Of a stretch of 64,000 nt of DNA, positions 39,407 through 51,061 are shown one piece after another. The stretch comes from Tanytarsus gracilentus. Taxonomy: Eukaryota > Arthropoda > Insecta > Diptera > Chironomidae. The stretch covers positions 4,092,001 through 4,156,000 of the forward strand of contig JAXRKN010000037.1 in NCBI GenBank assembly GCA_038502055.1. The letters run 5' to 3'. Within the stretch, counting starts at the first letter, position 1. The number at the start of each line of letters is the position of its first letter. Below the pieces are notes generated by a model. The model saw nothing but the letters and a program-made list of their open reading frames with translations. It was not told the origin of the DNA and did no database searches. The position numbers and the translations under genes are program-made.

Positions 39407-42400
39407 ATGACTACTGTGCAACAGTATTGTTTAAGGTAATTAATTATAATATAATTTTTAAATTCTGTCAACACAAATTTTTTATCTCCACACTTCACTT
39501 TACAGATGGAATAACCATCAGCCGAACTTTATATCAGTCTTTTCGTCACTCTTACTGAATGAGACTCTTGTGGATGTCACGTTAGCGGCTGAGGGTCGTC
39601 AATTGCAGGCGCACAAAGTTGTCTTATCAGCATGTAGTTCATACTTTCAGGTTTGTAAAATTTCTTATCAATCGATGCTAATCTTAAATTAACGTAAACT
39701 TATATATTTTATAGTCCTTATTCACAACGAATCCCTGCAAACATCCGATTGTCATTTTAAAGGATGTTCAATACAACGACCTCAAAACAATGGTAGATTT
39801 TATGTATTATGGTGAGGTGAATGTGTCCACGGAGCAATTGCCGCAAATTTTAAAGACCGCAGAGATGCTGAAGATCAAGGGATTAGCGGAAATGCCCGAT
39901 GCTGCTTCGGTAACTAAGTCCGATAGTAAATCAAGCGATCATACAGACGGTAATCAGTCTGTTAGTGGAGTTGAGTCGATGTGGGGCAGTACGGAATCTC
40001 AGCAGCAGCAACAACAACAACAACAGCAAGTTCAACAGCAATATCATACAATTCGACGTACACCCTCCCCTTCAAATATGTCGCCGGCCACACGACGAAA
40101 ACGATTGCGCAAAACGTCAACAGGATCAGGCTCAGCAAATCTATCGATATCGGAGAGAATTCAAGAGGAGCAAATTCAACATCATCAGCAACAGCAAGCG
40201 ACCATTGACGGAAGGATGTTGCAGAAATACACACAACAGCAATCAGTCGATGTCCCACTCTCTACGTTTTCTAATGTGACGCAATCCGGCGCTATCGCCA
40301 ATGTGCGTGGCATGAAAATTAATTCTAGTCCCGATCAATTACAACATCAACAAGATTCGCACGAACACATCGATGAGTCACAACATATTACGGAAATGGT
40401 AAGGATTTATTTATTGATATCCTACAAGTCGCAATAACTCTCTTATTTCTTTTAATAGAAAACTGAGGGAATTGAAAATTTGAGTTGTGTCAATCAAACG
40501 ATGCCATTAGATATTTCCACCGGCAATTCAACACCCGTCAACTGTCCACCACATCAGCAACAACATAGCGGTGAGTGAAATTTCTTCTTTTTTTCTACCA
40601 AAAATGTTTAGCTCTTAACAATAGTTTTTGGTGATATGGTTTGATAAATATTAAAACTTGCGAAAAGTCAGAAAAAAAATATTTGCGTTTAATGCAGTGA
40701 AGAAGAATTGTGCAACTGCAAAAAAAGATAATATTTAAGTGTTGAGCCCATTGCGATTGTTTAAATGAACTCAGATCTCTCAATATCCACACAAAAAAAA
40801 TGTAACAATAATTATTGTCGTATACGCGTGCCATTAACACGTGAGGAGAAAAAAATATACAATCATGTAAATTACTGCCCAAAGAAATTGAGAATCTAAT
40901 AAAAAATGAGAGAGAAAATTTGTTGCCCATTTCCTTGAGGGATGTATGGTGATTTTTTTAGTGAGATACATTAATGTCGGCTAACTTTTTTTTGTCATTC
41001 AGTGAAAAATTTCAATATAAAAACATTTTATTTGAGGTGTTAGTGCATGAAATTACTAAAAAAACACAAAAGGCAATAATAAGTCAAGTAGCACTTATCG
41101 ATGCACCATGCAATGAAAATTTTATCCTTAAATGCATTATTATTCATTCACTGCATCATAAAATAAAAATATTTTTGAAATGATTTACTTATAGAGATTT
41201 GAGTAGATTTGATAATCAAAATTATTTTTTTTACCCTATTAAGTTATAAGTTGATTTTTGATGACATGACACAAGGAAAATTTCACGGAGAAGAAAATTA
41301 TAAATTTAGAAAAGAAAAATCGCCTCTCAAATATTCTTTCTCATTTTTTATTCTCTCTTCTCCTCCCAGGTGGGCAATGGGCAGTAATCGATACAAATTA
41401 TTCACGCTTCGTAACATCAGCTGCAGCCGCTTTACCTACAAGCACTGTTCAACATAGCAGTACAGCTCATCATCATCATCACCATCATCATCATGAAGGA
41501 AATGCAGTGAACACGGGTGGAAATGGTGGAAATGATACAATGTCTAGCCATGGAAGTAACAACTCAAATTCCAATAATAATACCGCCATTCAATCGCAGA
41601 CATCCACACCAGTTCAGCTACAATACCAAACGACGTATTCGCCGCAAATTATTGCCGTCAATCCGAATAGCATCGTCAATAACTATCCACCTAGCATATC
41701 GACACCTACCAGCCCCATCGTGCAATCGGTTTATAGTCAGCAGAGTACGCCAATACAATCCCCTGTGAATATTCAAAATTCAAACAGTGACGGTAACTCG
41801 AGTGCGAGTAATAATAATAACGTGACGAACGTTTCATCGGGCAATGTTTCGTCGGGATCTTCGGTAGCGCCCAAAAGAAAGAGGTCTGTTAATCCGCAGG
41901 GTGAAGAGAACTTCTTGCGAGCTCTCGATGCTGTACGATTCGGAGGCATTGGATTCTGCAAGTTAAGTATTTGAAAATTTCAGTCGTTTCTTCGGTGTTC
42001 TCATCTCCTCTATTCTTCGTTTTGAAAATGTTCCAATATATGTCGTAAAACTTGTTTTTTATTCCTCTCTATTCGCCTTAAAATATCTTTTAATTCCTAG
42101 CGGAACGCAATATACACTTTTTAACTTTTTTTCCAAATATATGATGAGTTAATCAGATTTACAATCCTGATTTTATCGTTAAAATTCTTGTTCCGCGACT
42201 ATCATATTTCAAACATTCTTCTTAACGAAAACGAGGAGTAAGAGACATTCTAAGAAGATCAAGTAAATTTATGAATTTTTCAAAGAAGTCGTAATGATTG
42301 AGAAAAATATTCAAATATATAGGCTGCAAGACTATACGGCGTCAATAATCGAACTTTATGGCTAGAGTTTAAGAAGCGAGGATATCCGATCAGTCGACCG

Positions 42401-42742
42401 AGTATAAAGAGTCGAATAAAGACAGAACCGAACATGAGTCCTCCACCTGCGCCTTCAACGCCAAGCGCAGAAGAGAACACGATGGAAAATTATGAATCAA
42501 ATATTCAGCAACAATCAATGGCAGGTCCTTCCTCCTCGTCATCGGAAACATCGGCAACTCCAATTATGTGTCCGCCTCATCATCCCATGGGTGTGATGGG
42601 CTTTCTAGATACGCGACATGTAGACTTTACGGCAGCAACTCTCCAGCACCAAATGTCACGGCAACGCTATCCTGATGGCAATACGGTGAACATGAATCCG
42701 GGCTCCGTGAATATACAGGGCATTAACTTCAATTCCATGTAG
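39407..42742 (+). CDS. BTB (TTK-group) transcription factor with pipsqueak-type HTH, isoform A
   Basis: Exons: 39407..39435, 39506..39650, 39715..40398, 40459..40570, 41370..41961, 42323..42742; about 660 residues. The N-terminal BTB domain (QYCLRWNNHQPNF, AHKVVLSACSSYF, MVDFMYYGEVNV) is of the insect lola/tramtrack class and mediates dimerisation and repressor recruitment. A low-complexity middle follows, with poly-Gln, poly-Ser/Asn and a nine-residue His run in exon 5. The C-terminal part (EENFLRALDAVRFGGIGFCK + AARLYGVNNRTLWLEFKKRGYP) is a pipsqueak-type helix-turn-helix that binds DNA, split by the last intron. At that intron the sequence is one base out: the only GT donor (41962) leaves phase 2, but the AG acceptor (42322) needs phase 0. 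An in-frame TAG just before the acceptor excludes read-through. I infer a missing G in the assembly or a non-canonical splice. I cannot name the exact Drosophila orthologue. Confidence 0.85.
40571..41369 (+). other. BTB factor intron 4
   Basis: An intron of about 800 bp with no other feature. The polypyrimidine tract and acceptor (TCCTCCCAG) at its end are strong. Confidence 0.6.
41962..42322 (+). other. BTB factor intron 5 (inside the HTH)
   Basis: 361 bp interrupting the HTH coding sequence. The donor region reads CAAGTTAAGT and the acceptor TATATAG. As given, the splice cannot keep the reading frame with canonical GT-AG ends. Confidence 0.55.
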
Positions 42743-44466
42743 ATGTTGATTATCATTGGAAATAATTAATTAATTAAATTCCAAAACACGCCATGATTTT
42801 AAGTTCAAAATGTTAATAATTTCTGGGTCTTATATTAAAATACGATTAGAAAAAATAATATCATTAAACAAATTCAAAATGATTTGTGATCCATGTAATT
42901 TTTTAATTTTCACTTGGCTTTTTTTAAATTTAATTTGTCATCGACTTAAATAAAGCAAACAAAAAATGAAGCTTTGAAAATTAATGAATTGACTAAAATA
43001 TTTGTTCTTCTGGAACACGCACATTAAAAACTTTTTTTTTTTGACAATTTAAGTTAAATTTTTTTCTTTTTTGTTAGAAAAATCATTCTCATTAACATAT
43101 TTAAAATCACTTTCTTCGGAGTGACTTAGCTTCAACTTTAAATAATTAATTAACGAAAAGAGATATTAACTGTAAAAGAGAAAAATTGTGTACATAACGA
43201 AATGGACTTAAGCAAGTATGGCAAACCCTACTTTTGAAATTATTTGTTGAATTGAACTTTATAAATAGCTTTTCATGTTTTATCAATCACAAAAACACAC
43301 AAAAAATAGAGGACATGCTTTTCCGTTTTTTATAACTAAATGAAATTTTGTAAATAAATTACATTTAAATTTTATTATGTGAAAGCCATAAAATTGCATT
43401 CAAAATGAACAAAAGAAGGAAAGCTTAGAAGGCAAAACTTAATTAAATGTTGATAGATTTTTAATGAAATCACAAACACACGATACAAAGGCTCTCGAGC
43501 AATCTTTTTTGTTTGCTGTAGCGATCGTGGTAAAAATTTTAGTGAAATTAAATTGTAGTAGCATGAGTAATCAATTTTTAGGCATTTAGGAATCATTAAA
43601 ACTCTCTCTCACACACAAAATCTGTTTTTATAGTTTTTTTTATAAAAAAAATTGGTGATAATTTAAAGTCCCAGTACATAATACAAAAATTTATACTCTT
43701 AAGAAAAATTTCAACCCATAAAATTTATGACATCAAAGGGAGGATTGCTGCAATTTGACACCACAAAAAGAATTGCACTTGTTTAGTTTTTTTGAATGGA
43801 AATGCAGATGTAAAATAATATAAAATGAATTGACTTTAAAAATCTCTTTATTTATTTTAATGAAACAATTTTAGCTGTCATATTTCCTCTTCTTTCCCTT
43901 TATTTCTTGTTAAATTTATTTTTATCAATCACTAAAAAGTATATATCGTAATACCTCACATAATCAAGAGTTATTTTTATTATATGATCGGAGGTGAAAT
44001 TAATTGATGCCTGTTACTTCCCTTTAGTTTTGTTTCAACATGTGAAAAAAATCATTTAATGCCTCACTTTTCCTGCCTAGCGATTAAATGAAATAAAATT
44101 TTGGGAGCATTTTAGAAAAAAAATATCTCGTTGTCTCTGTTTTGTTTATCGCATGGCCACTCAAGTCAATCCTGAAAATATTTTATGCTTGCTATTTGTT
44201 AATTAAATATGCAAGTTAATTAAGCAACTAAAAAAAATGATTTTACAAGCCACCATAAATACAATTTACACACAACTCACGATGATAAAATCATGTAAAA
44301 AGTAATTTTAAAGAGGATCTTGAATGAAAGAAAAAAAATCATTTGAAAGATCAATGATAGATGCCCATTTTAAGAAAATAAATAAATTATAAAAGTGATT
44401 TGAATTTTTTTCTGACTTTTTCGCAATTACATCTTATGAGCTTATTTAAAAACTTTATTCATTTAG
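42743..44466 (+). other. 3' UTR of isoform A and intron before isoform B exons
   Basis: AT-rich. An AATAAA hexamer at about 42949 is a candidate poly(A) signal for isoform A. No further coding exon is supported. Confidence 0.5.
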
Positions 44467-45737
44467 CTCAATTGCAACAACTGCCGCAACAATCACATCA
44501 TCAGATCATTCAACAGTCACAACCTGAATTGCTTTTCACCTCGTGTTCATCAATTTCTTCGCCTTCTTCACCCATGTCACTGACTCTCTCTTCGCCAGCA
44601 ATCATAACACAATCGAGTGGAAATATTTCAACTGCTAACAACAGTGGCATGGGAAGTAAGCGTGGTCGTCTCTTGATTAGACAACAGCGAGTAAAGAAGG
44701 ATGGCGATCAGACGGGTGATTTGGAGACTCCTGAAGCTGGAATATATTCGGAATATTTGCTTTCAGTGCCATCGTCGTCATCGTCGTCGGGAGCGAAAAT
44801 GGAGCGTCACGCTTCAGAGCCCTCGCCAGCCACTTCATCTGGTCTCATAGCCTCCATGCCATCGGGAAATTTACTAACCGTTCCAACACATTCTTCATAC
44901 TTGATAAAGCAACATTCGCATCCTCTGCTGCCAAGTCAACAATCATTGTCATCAAGCACTTCATACACGCTCACTCGTCAGCTCTCTCAGCCCATCCAGA
45001 CGACATCACAAATTGTAAGCGTTACAGCAACGTCGACAACGCACGGAGCTCAAGATATTGCGGCCAGTGGTCAATTATTGCAATTTCATCATCAGAAACA
45101 TCCCGTCGTGAGGAGTCACACAATGCCTCACTATACCGTCACTGATATGGAGCTTGGTGAGACGACAAAAATTCAATCGACAATTACATCAAGTCCCACC
45201 GTAGTGATCATACCCGACATGCATAACGAACCATCTTCTCATGCACAACAGTCGTCTCAACAACATTCAAATTTGGCTCAATCGCAATTGCATCAGCAAT
45301 ATCAGAAATCATCATCACATCATCTTCAATTGCCATCGATTCGTGTCAAGTCGGAAGAACTTCAACGGAGTGTGTCATCGCCATTGGTAAATTTAATTAA
45401 ATTTGAATAAAATATATTTAATTTGATGTTAAATTAAATTTAGGCATCAACACGAAGTGAATTATCATTTGAAAATCAACCGCGCTCAAGTCATTGTCCC
45501 ACGCTTCGGCCAGGACCCGCGCTTGGCTGTAACTTTTGTTGGAACACAATTGACGCTCACGGAAGAATTTTGCGACGAAAGACAAAATATCACTGTCCCG
45601 AATGCCAAACGAATTTATGCATAGTGCCGTGTTTCCAGGAATATCACGAGCGACAATCGGCAGAGGGCGGAAATGAAGCTCCAATGCCCACAAAAGCGAG
45701 CGGTCATAAAGGTCTCAAATCATCTCAAACAATGTAA
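44467..45737 (+). CDS. Alternative 3' exons of the BTB factor with piggyBac-type zinc ribbon, isoform B
   Basis: Exons 44467..45386 and 45444..45737. The first begins in phase 1, exactly the phase left by exon 4 (ending 40570), so it can replace the HTH exons; joined to exons 1-4 it gives 727 residues. The first exon encodes a Gln/Ser/His-rich, probably disordered region. The second encodes GCNFCW...RRKTKYHCPECQTNLCIVPCFQEYHE, a C2C2-C2-CH zinc ribbon like that at the C terminus of piggyBac transposases (zf-Tnp_2), where it contacts DNA. Isoforms A and B would share the BTB domain but use different DNA-binding ends, as in lola and tramtrack. The stop codon overlaps a strong donor (ATGTAAGTG at 45732), so a further exon is possible. 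Confidence 0.72.
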
Positions 45738-46928
45738 GTGAACTTTGCAATGTCCCATCTCTCTTACATAAAAAAAAGAGTTTTTAAATAGAGAAATTTA
45801 AACTGTGCCCTAAGAAAAAATTGACTTACATATTTAGATAAAAAAAAATTGGTTCTCATAAATTTTTAAATGTGGTGTGACATTGTAACTTCCACAAAAG
45901 TAACGAGACTTGTGGACGAGAGGATTTTTATTGATGTTAACTGTGAACTTGTCATCGTTAATTGCCCAACTTTTTGGAAAAATTTGTGAAATATAAAAAA
46001 AATATTTGGTCACAAAAATCAATTTGTGATTTTTGTCTGTAGTTTTTAAAAAAAAATATTGTTAATTATATTTTTGTTTTTTGGAGTTAATTTTTGTCGC
46101 GGTATGCAAAAGCATACGTTTTTAGTGTACCTTAATTATGAAAAAAAAGTTTTAAAATTAAGAATTGAAGATGAAAAAATTTTAAGAATTATTGATGGCT
46201 AAATTTTAAAAAAGTCTTGCTGTAAAATTTTTAAATTCAAAACGAAAACTGAGTTTACAAATAAGCAAATTTTGTTGATTAAATTGAAATTGATCAAAAA
46301 ATTTCTTTAATTAATTTCAATAAAGTTTGACAAACATACCGAAAAAAAAAATTGATTGATCGGTGAAAATAATTTGCTTAAACAAACCTAAAACGGAAAT
46401 TTTCAATTAATCGAAAATTCTCGTAAATGCAGGAACCTAAAAAGAAGAGAAAAAATATATTTTTGACACAAAAAAAGAAAAAAAAACTATTTTTCGATGA
46501 TGAAAATTTTATTTTCATCTCTAGCTCGATTTTAATCTTAAATTGACCAAATAAAAATAAAATTCTTGTTTTCGATCGAATGTCACTTCAATAAATTTCC
46601 ATCATATCAAAGTGAGAAAAAATTAATTCGTGTGTAATTAATGTCATCTCGTTCGTTGTTGTAAAACTTTATCAATATAAAAATTCCAAATGAAATCAAT
46701 TAATTAGTAAATATCTGTACCTGATGATTACATACACACAGAGAGAAAATTTGATGGAAACATATTGAAGTACTTTTGAGCACCTCTACTTTTAGTTTAA
46801 AAGAAAAATTAATCAAATAAATTTCATTAAAAACTTTGTCAAAGAAAAATGCCATGAAAAAAAAATGGAAAAAATTTGTTGATGTATTTTTTCGATGAAA
46901 TAAACGAAAGAAAAATTAAATGATTTTT
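45738..46928. other. Convergent intergenic region
   Basis: Lies between the ends of isoform B (+) and the BTB/C2H2 gene (-). Very AT-rich with poly-A runs. I see no clear further exon, although the GTAAGT donor at the isoform B stop leaves that open. Confidence 0.45.
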
Positions 46929-47711
46929 TCATCGTTCTCGATGAGCTTTTTCATTGTGTTCTCGTAGGCTAATCACAAATTCAAAATCCTCGTGACATTT
47001 TTGACACTTTAATGGAGTACGAGCAACGTTTTGGAAGCAATGCCTTTGATGATGATAAGCTGGATTATTTTCGTTGATGAAACGATTACAAAATTTGCAC
47101 CTCTCAGGTTTGAACGTGTCAATTTTAGCTTTCTTCAACTTTGGCTCGACATCTAAATTTTTCTTTTTTGCAAGCGATACCGAGTGTGTCCTTCGAAGTG
47201 AACTCATCTCATCAGAGTCAGATTCTTCTCCTTCGAAAATTGTCGATATTGAAGAGTTCATCGAAAAATCATTAATAATTTCGTCAACAGCTGTGTCCTG
47301 GCTCATTTGTGTGGCTAACGAAATATCGAGCTCATCTTCATAATTCCTCCTCACTTGTGGTGTCTCATCAACGAACGATAAATTAATTTTCAGATAGCTT
47401 GCCGCTCGTTTGAATTCCAATATTTGATCAGCCTTTATGTCAACTTTCCCGCAGTAAAAATATTCCAGAATTTTACGAAGTATTCCATGGCTAATATCTC
47501 GCAGTGCAATTGTCGTACATGAAATATTTTGACAGTCGAGGACATTGAAAAGATCCTCGAAGTACTGAGATGAAGCTATTAAAATTAGCTTGTGACATTT
47601 TATGATATTTTTGTTGTCGCCCGCAATCAAATATGTGTCGGTGAATTTTTCTTCATGCAAAAATTGATAGAATCTTTGAAAGTTTATTGAATTATTTTCA
47701 AATCTCTCCAT
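46929..47711 (-). CDS. BTB domain protein with C-terminal C2H2-type fingers (single exon)
   Basis: One uninterrupted frame of 260 residues. An N-terminal BTB/POZ domain (about 15-110: FTDTYLIAGDNK, CHKLILIASSQYF, EYFYCGKVDI) is followed by an acidic linker with a basic KKAK patch, then a CKFC...H-x3-HC knuckle and a C2H2 finger (CQKCHEDFEFVISLREHNEKAH). Such proteins are usually nuclear, using BTB to dimerise and the fingers to bind DNA. It differs from the larger BTB factor upstream in lacking the TTK-type RWNNH start. I do not recognise a named orthologue. It is divergent from prefoldin 2, 290 bp apart. Confidence 0.82.
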   Translation of the reverse strand: MERFENNSINFQRFYQFLHEEKFTDTYLIAGDNKNIIKCHKLILIASSQYFEDLFNVLDCQNISCTTIALRDISHGILRKILEYFYCGKVDIKADQILEFKRAASYLKINLSFVDETPQVRRNYEDELDISLATQMSQDTAVDEIINDFSMNSSISTIFEGEESDSDEMSSLRRTHSVSLAKKKNLDVEPKLKKAKIDTFKPERCKFCNRFINENNPAYHHQRHCFQNVARTPLKCQKCHEDFEFVISLREHNEKAHRER

Positions 47712-48001
47712 TATATCCTTGTTTAACTTTAACTTAGCTTGAATTATGAAATGACGAAATTTACATTGAACACGTGACAGGTAGAAAATTTGACCGTTAA
47801 ATTCAAATCCAAAACTCCGAAGGGATCGTACATGAATAATTTTTAAGCGAGCAAAAAAAAATATTATTTGAGCAATTGAAAAGCGACATTTCTCATCTGG
47901 ATCAAAAAAATTAAAATTATCGTGTAAATACGAAAATTATTTGATAGCAGAAGCTGCCAAAGCACAAAAGGATACTAAAGACACAGTGTGAGAACAAAAT
48001 C
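47712..48001. promoter_or_regulatory. Probable shared divergent promoter, BTB/C2H2 gene and prefoldin 2
   Basis: 290 bp separates the two ATGs on opposite strands, so promoters and 5' UTRs of both genes must lie here unless distant UTR exons exist. I do not recognise specific elements. Confidence 0.45.
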
Positions 48002-48637
48002 ATGGCGAGTGCAAAGAGCAGTAATCAGAAAAGTGCACAAGAAGAAATTTTATCTCAATTTCAACTTTTGCGGAATGAACAGAGGAACTTAGTCAATAAT
48101 TTAAGCACACTCGAGCTGGATCTTAAGGAGCATAAGTGAGTTATCTTATAACTTAATTCAAATACTTTCGAGAAGTGCAAAATTTTCTTTTCTATTTTTA
48201 ACCTCAACTTGAAGTCATTATTTCGCTAATATTAAAACTTCCTCATTTTATGATCATTGACCGAAATGTGTCTGAAAGATTGCCAAAAAACCGCCCAATT
48301 CCCACATATATGCATAATTACAATTTTTATGTCTCCTTTTAGAACTGTCATCGATACGCTGAAAGGAGTTGATGACAATCGAAAGTGCTTTCGATTAATT
48401 GGGGGTGTTTTGTGCGAGCAAACGGTGAAAGAGACACTGCCTAATCTGATACATAACAAGGAGCAGTTAGAGAAGCTTATTGATAGCGGGAAGGATCAAT
48501 TAACCAAAAAAGGCATTGAAATCAATAAATTTAAAGAGGAACACAATATTCGGGTACGCGATGAATCAGAACCTGCAGCAAAAAGCGAGCCCAAGACCGC
48601 CGAATCCAGTGGTAAAAGCAATGTTCTCGTTTCTTAA
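48002..48637 (+). CDS. Pfdn2: Prefoldin subunit 2
   Basis: Exons 48002..48135 and 48343..48637 give 142 residues, the normal length for a beta-type prefoldin. The sequence has N- and C-terminal coiled coils (EEILSQFQLLRNEQRNLV; LIDSGKDQLTKKGIEINKF) around the conserved beta-hairpin segment with CFRLIGGVLCEQTVKETLP, characteristic of subunit 2. Prefoldin is a cytosolic hexamer that holds nascent actin and tubulin and hands them to the CCT chaperonin. The C-terminal tail is Lys/Glu/Ser-rich. The gene converges on MOCS1 about 240 bp away. Confidence 0.95.
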
Positions 48638-48874
48638 CCAGTTTAATTTAAAATTCATCACACGATATCATTTCTATTTAATAATATAATTTTTATTCAT
48701 AACTTTGTTCATTGCATTGAGAAACAATTTTTGAATTTTCACTTTTCTCTATAACAAAAAAAAAATCTTGGCTCCCACAATTAACAGTTAAAAATTTTGA
48801 ACTCTCTTATCTTTTCGTCGCCATTAAAAAAAATTGCAAAAAAACTCCTTGAATAAAATTTAATTTGTCGAAAT

Positions 48875-50790
48875 TTAACTTGATTCCCGTTTAAAGTTTA
48901 TTTTGCCACCAGACTTTTCCTGTAATTCAATATTTGTGATTTTTATGTCGTGAGAAATTGCCTTGCACATGTCATAAATTGTGAGGGCTGCCAATGAGAC
49001 GGCCGTAAGTGCTTCTATTTCAACTCCCGTTTTACCAAAGCACTCAACAGCCGCTTCAATCCTTACGACTTCACCATCTAGTTGAACATTAACTTTTACC
49101 GATGACAATGGAATGTTATGAGTCAGTGGAATTAAATTCGACGTATTTTTTGCTCCCATAATGCCGGCAATTTGTGCAACTGTTAGAACGTCGCCCTTCT
49201 TCATAGTGTTGCTAGCGATTAATTTTGATATTTCAGTTCCAACAATGACTTCACCTTGAGCCACCGCTCTTCTCTTAGTTTCCTTCTTATCGATGACATT
49301 GACCATTTTCGCTTTTCCAGTTTCGTCGACATGCGTTAAATTTAAAGTGTTTGTAGAATAAAGACGTACTTGATATGGTACTTTAGTAAAATAACTTGTG
49401 TTAATGTTGAAAATGCTCCTTAAACCTAGAAGAAGTTTTTTGAAATTTTAACGTTTATATTTTATTTGTGAACAATTTTCTCACCTAATAACAATATCAA
49501 AATGCAAAATCAACCGCCAATGAGAATCATCGGTCGATTTTCCATATTGGAAAGATTTAACATCCCTATAGCAACAGCAACATTAACATGGCTGCATATA
49601 AAAATTTATTAACATTAATTTCTCACCTGCATGCTGCTTCTTCTTCCGCATGACTGAAGCTCCAATTAAGGCAATTAAATCATCCTCCGAGCATCCATGT
49701 CTGATTGCGTCACGTAGGGAAATTTCTTTATTGCCAAAGAGGCAAACTTTTAGATTTCCATCGGCCGTAATTCTAAGGCGATTGCATGAGCCACAAAAGT
49801 GTTCGGTCATTGAGGTGATGAAACCAACTTGACCGGCATGTCCAGGCACCTTGTAAGCTTTTGATGTGTCATTTGGAGCATTTGGAAGTTCGCTAAATTC
49901 AGGAAATTTTTGTTGGATCTTTTCTAGCATTTCTTTGAACGAAACCATTTTATCAGTTTGCCATCGATTGCCAGAAAATGGCATGTACTCAATAAACCTT
50001 ATATCCACCATCCTATCTTTTGTCCACTCAACAAAATCACAAAGTTCATCGTCATTAAAATTCTTCATTACCACACAGTTAACTTTTGGCTTATAGCCAA
50101 GTTGGACTGCAAGGTCAATGCCGGCGATTACGCGCTCAAAACCTCTCCTACGAGTGATTTCTTCATATTTCTTTGGCTTCAAAGTGTCGAGTGAAATGTT
50201 GATTGCATCCAATCCAGCTCGTTGATATGCTACAAGATTTCTAGTTAGTACAAGCGCATTTGTAGTTATGCTGACATTCTCGAGCTTTGGAATTGCTTTT
50301 AACTGCGCAATAATTTCAACTAAATCTTTTCGGATTGTTGGCTCGCCACCAGTTAATCGAATTTTTCTCACGCCCTGCTCAACAAAAAGCTTCGATATGA
50401 GAATAATTTCGTCGGTGGTCAGCAAATGAGATTTTGGCGAGAGCTGAACACCCTCGGCAGGCATGCAATATTTGCATCTTAAATTGCACTTTTCGGTCAA
50501 TGATATTCTGAGATAAGAATGGAAGCGGCCAAATGAATCAAGAAGAGGAGATGCTTGCTAAAACATTTTAAACTAAACTTTTAAATTTAAATTTTTAATA
50601 AAATTGAACTCACAATTTTAGGTGTTCTTTTAGGCCTTGACAATAAAATTTTATCGTCATCATTATTTTTTACATCGACATATTTTTCAAGTTTGAGCGA
50701 TTCTGACGATGATTGTCTTATAAAGCTTTGCCATTGCACTCTTTTCGTGCTTTTGAGGAAACTTTTTTTAAAAAAGCTGCGTAAATTCAT
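48875..50790 (-). CDS. Mocs1: MOCS1, molybdenum cofactor biosynthesis protein 1 (MOCS1A-MOCS1B fusion form)
   Basis: Fusion exons, minus strand: 50614..50790, 49627..50557, 48875..49425; phases match and give 552 residues. A basic N terminus suggests mitochondrial import. The A part is the MoaA radical-SAM enzyme: CNLRCKYC (Cys83/87/90) holds the first 4Fe-4S cluster, GGEP (about 129) binds SAM, and CGSC...C (Cys314/317/331) holds the second cluster. The B part is MoaC (MVNVIDKKETKRRA, LTHNIPL, GVEIEALTAVSLAALTIYDM). Together they convert GTP through 3',8-cyclo-GTP to cyclic pyranopterin monophosphate, the first step of molybdenum cofactor synthesis. The linker joins KKKQHAG to LRSIFN by skipping the small exon at 49485-49565. 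ATG 50790 is chosen because the upstream in-frame codon at 50820 is GTG. Divergent from spindle-E. Confidence 0.94.
49485..49565 (-). CDS. Mocs1: MOCS1 small alternative exon with the MOCS1A GG-stop C terminus
   Basis: This exon starts in the phase left by the MoaA exon and encodes GMLNLSNMENRPMILIGG followed by TGA at 49510-49512. Active MoaA/MOCS1A proteins need a free C-terminal Gly-Gly, and this exon supplies it, giving a 387-residue MOCS1A. Inclusion gives a bicistronic mRNA with the MoaC frame downstream; skipping gives the A-B fusion without the GG tail. The same splice choice is known for human MOCS1. Confidence 0.9.
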
Positions 50791-51061
50791 TTTTACTTTA
50801 AAAAAATTAAATAGTTCCACTCAACATTGAGCTGATCACCACTTATCACTAATTTACTTAGCGGGAAAGTCTCGATAGAGTGTAAAGTTTATAAGCGCGA
50901 AAATGATGATTTAAATTTTTTTTCGCTGATATTTTTTTAATGGAAAGAGTTTTTTAAACTTTCAAAATTAACGGTTGAATTTTTTTTAAATTTTTATAAA
51001 CTGCGCTTTTCATCACTTTACAATTCTAGCGACGATCAACAGGTAACAAAAAATACAAATA
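50791..51061. promoter_or_regulatory. Probable shared divergent promoter, MOCS1 and spindle-E
   Basis: 271 bp separates the two start codons on opposite strands. Both 5' UTRs and core promoters probably lie here. No specific element is recognised. Confidence 0.45.

Noticed and set aside
44400..44466. Independent gene starting at 44400 (MNFFLTF...)
   Set aside because: A pyrimidine-A-G acceptor at 44466 and exact phase match to BTB exon 4 make this an internal alternative exon; the upstream codons are intronic.
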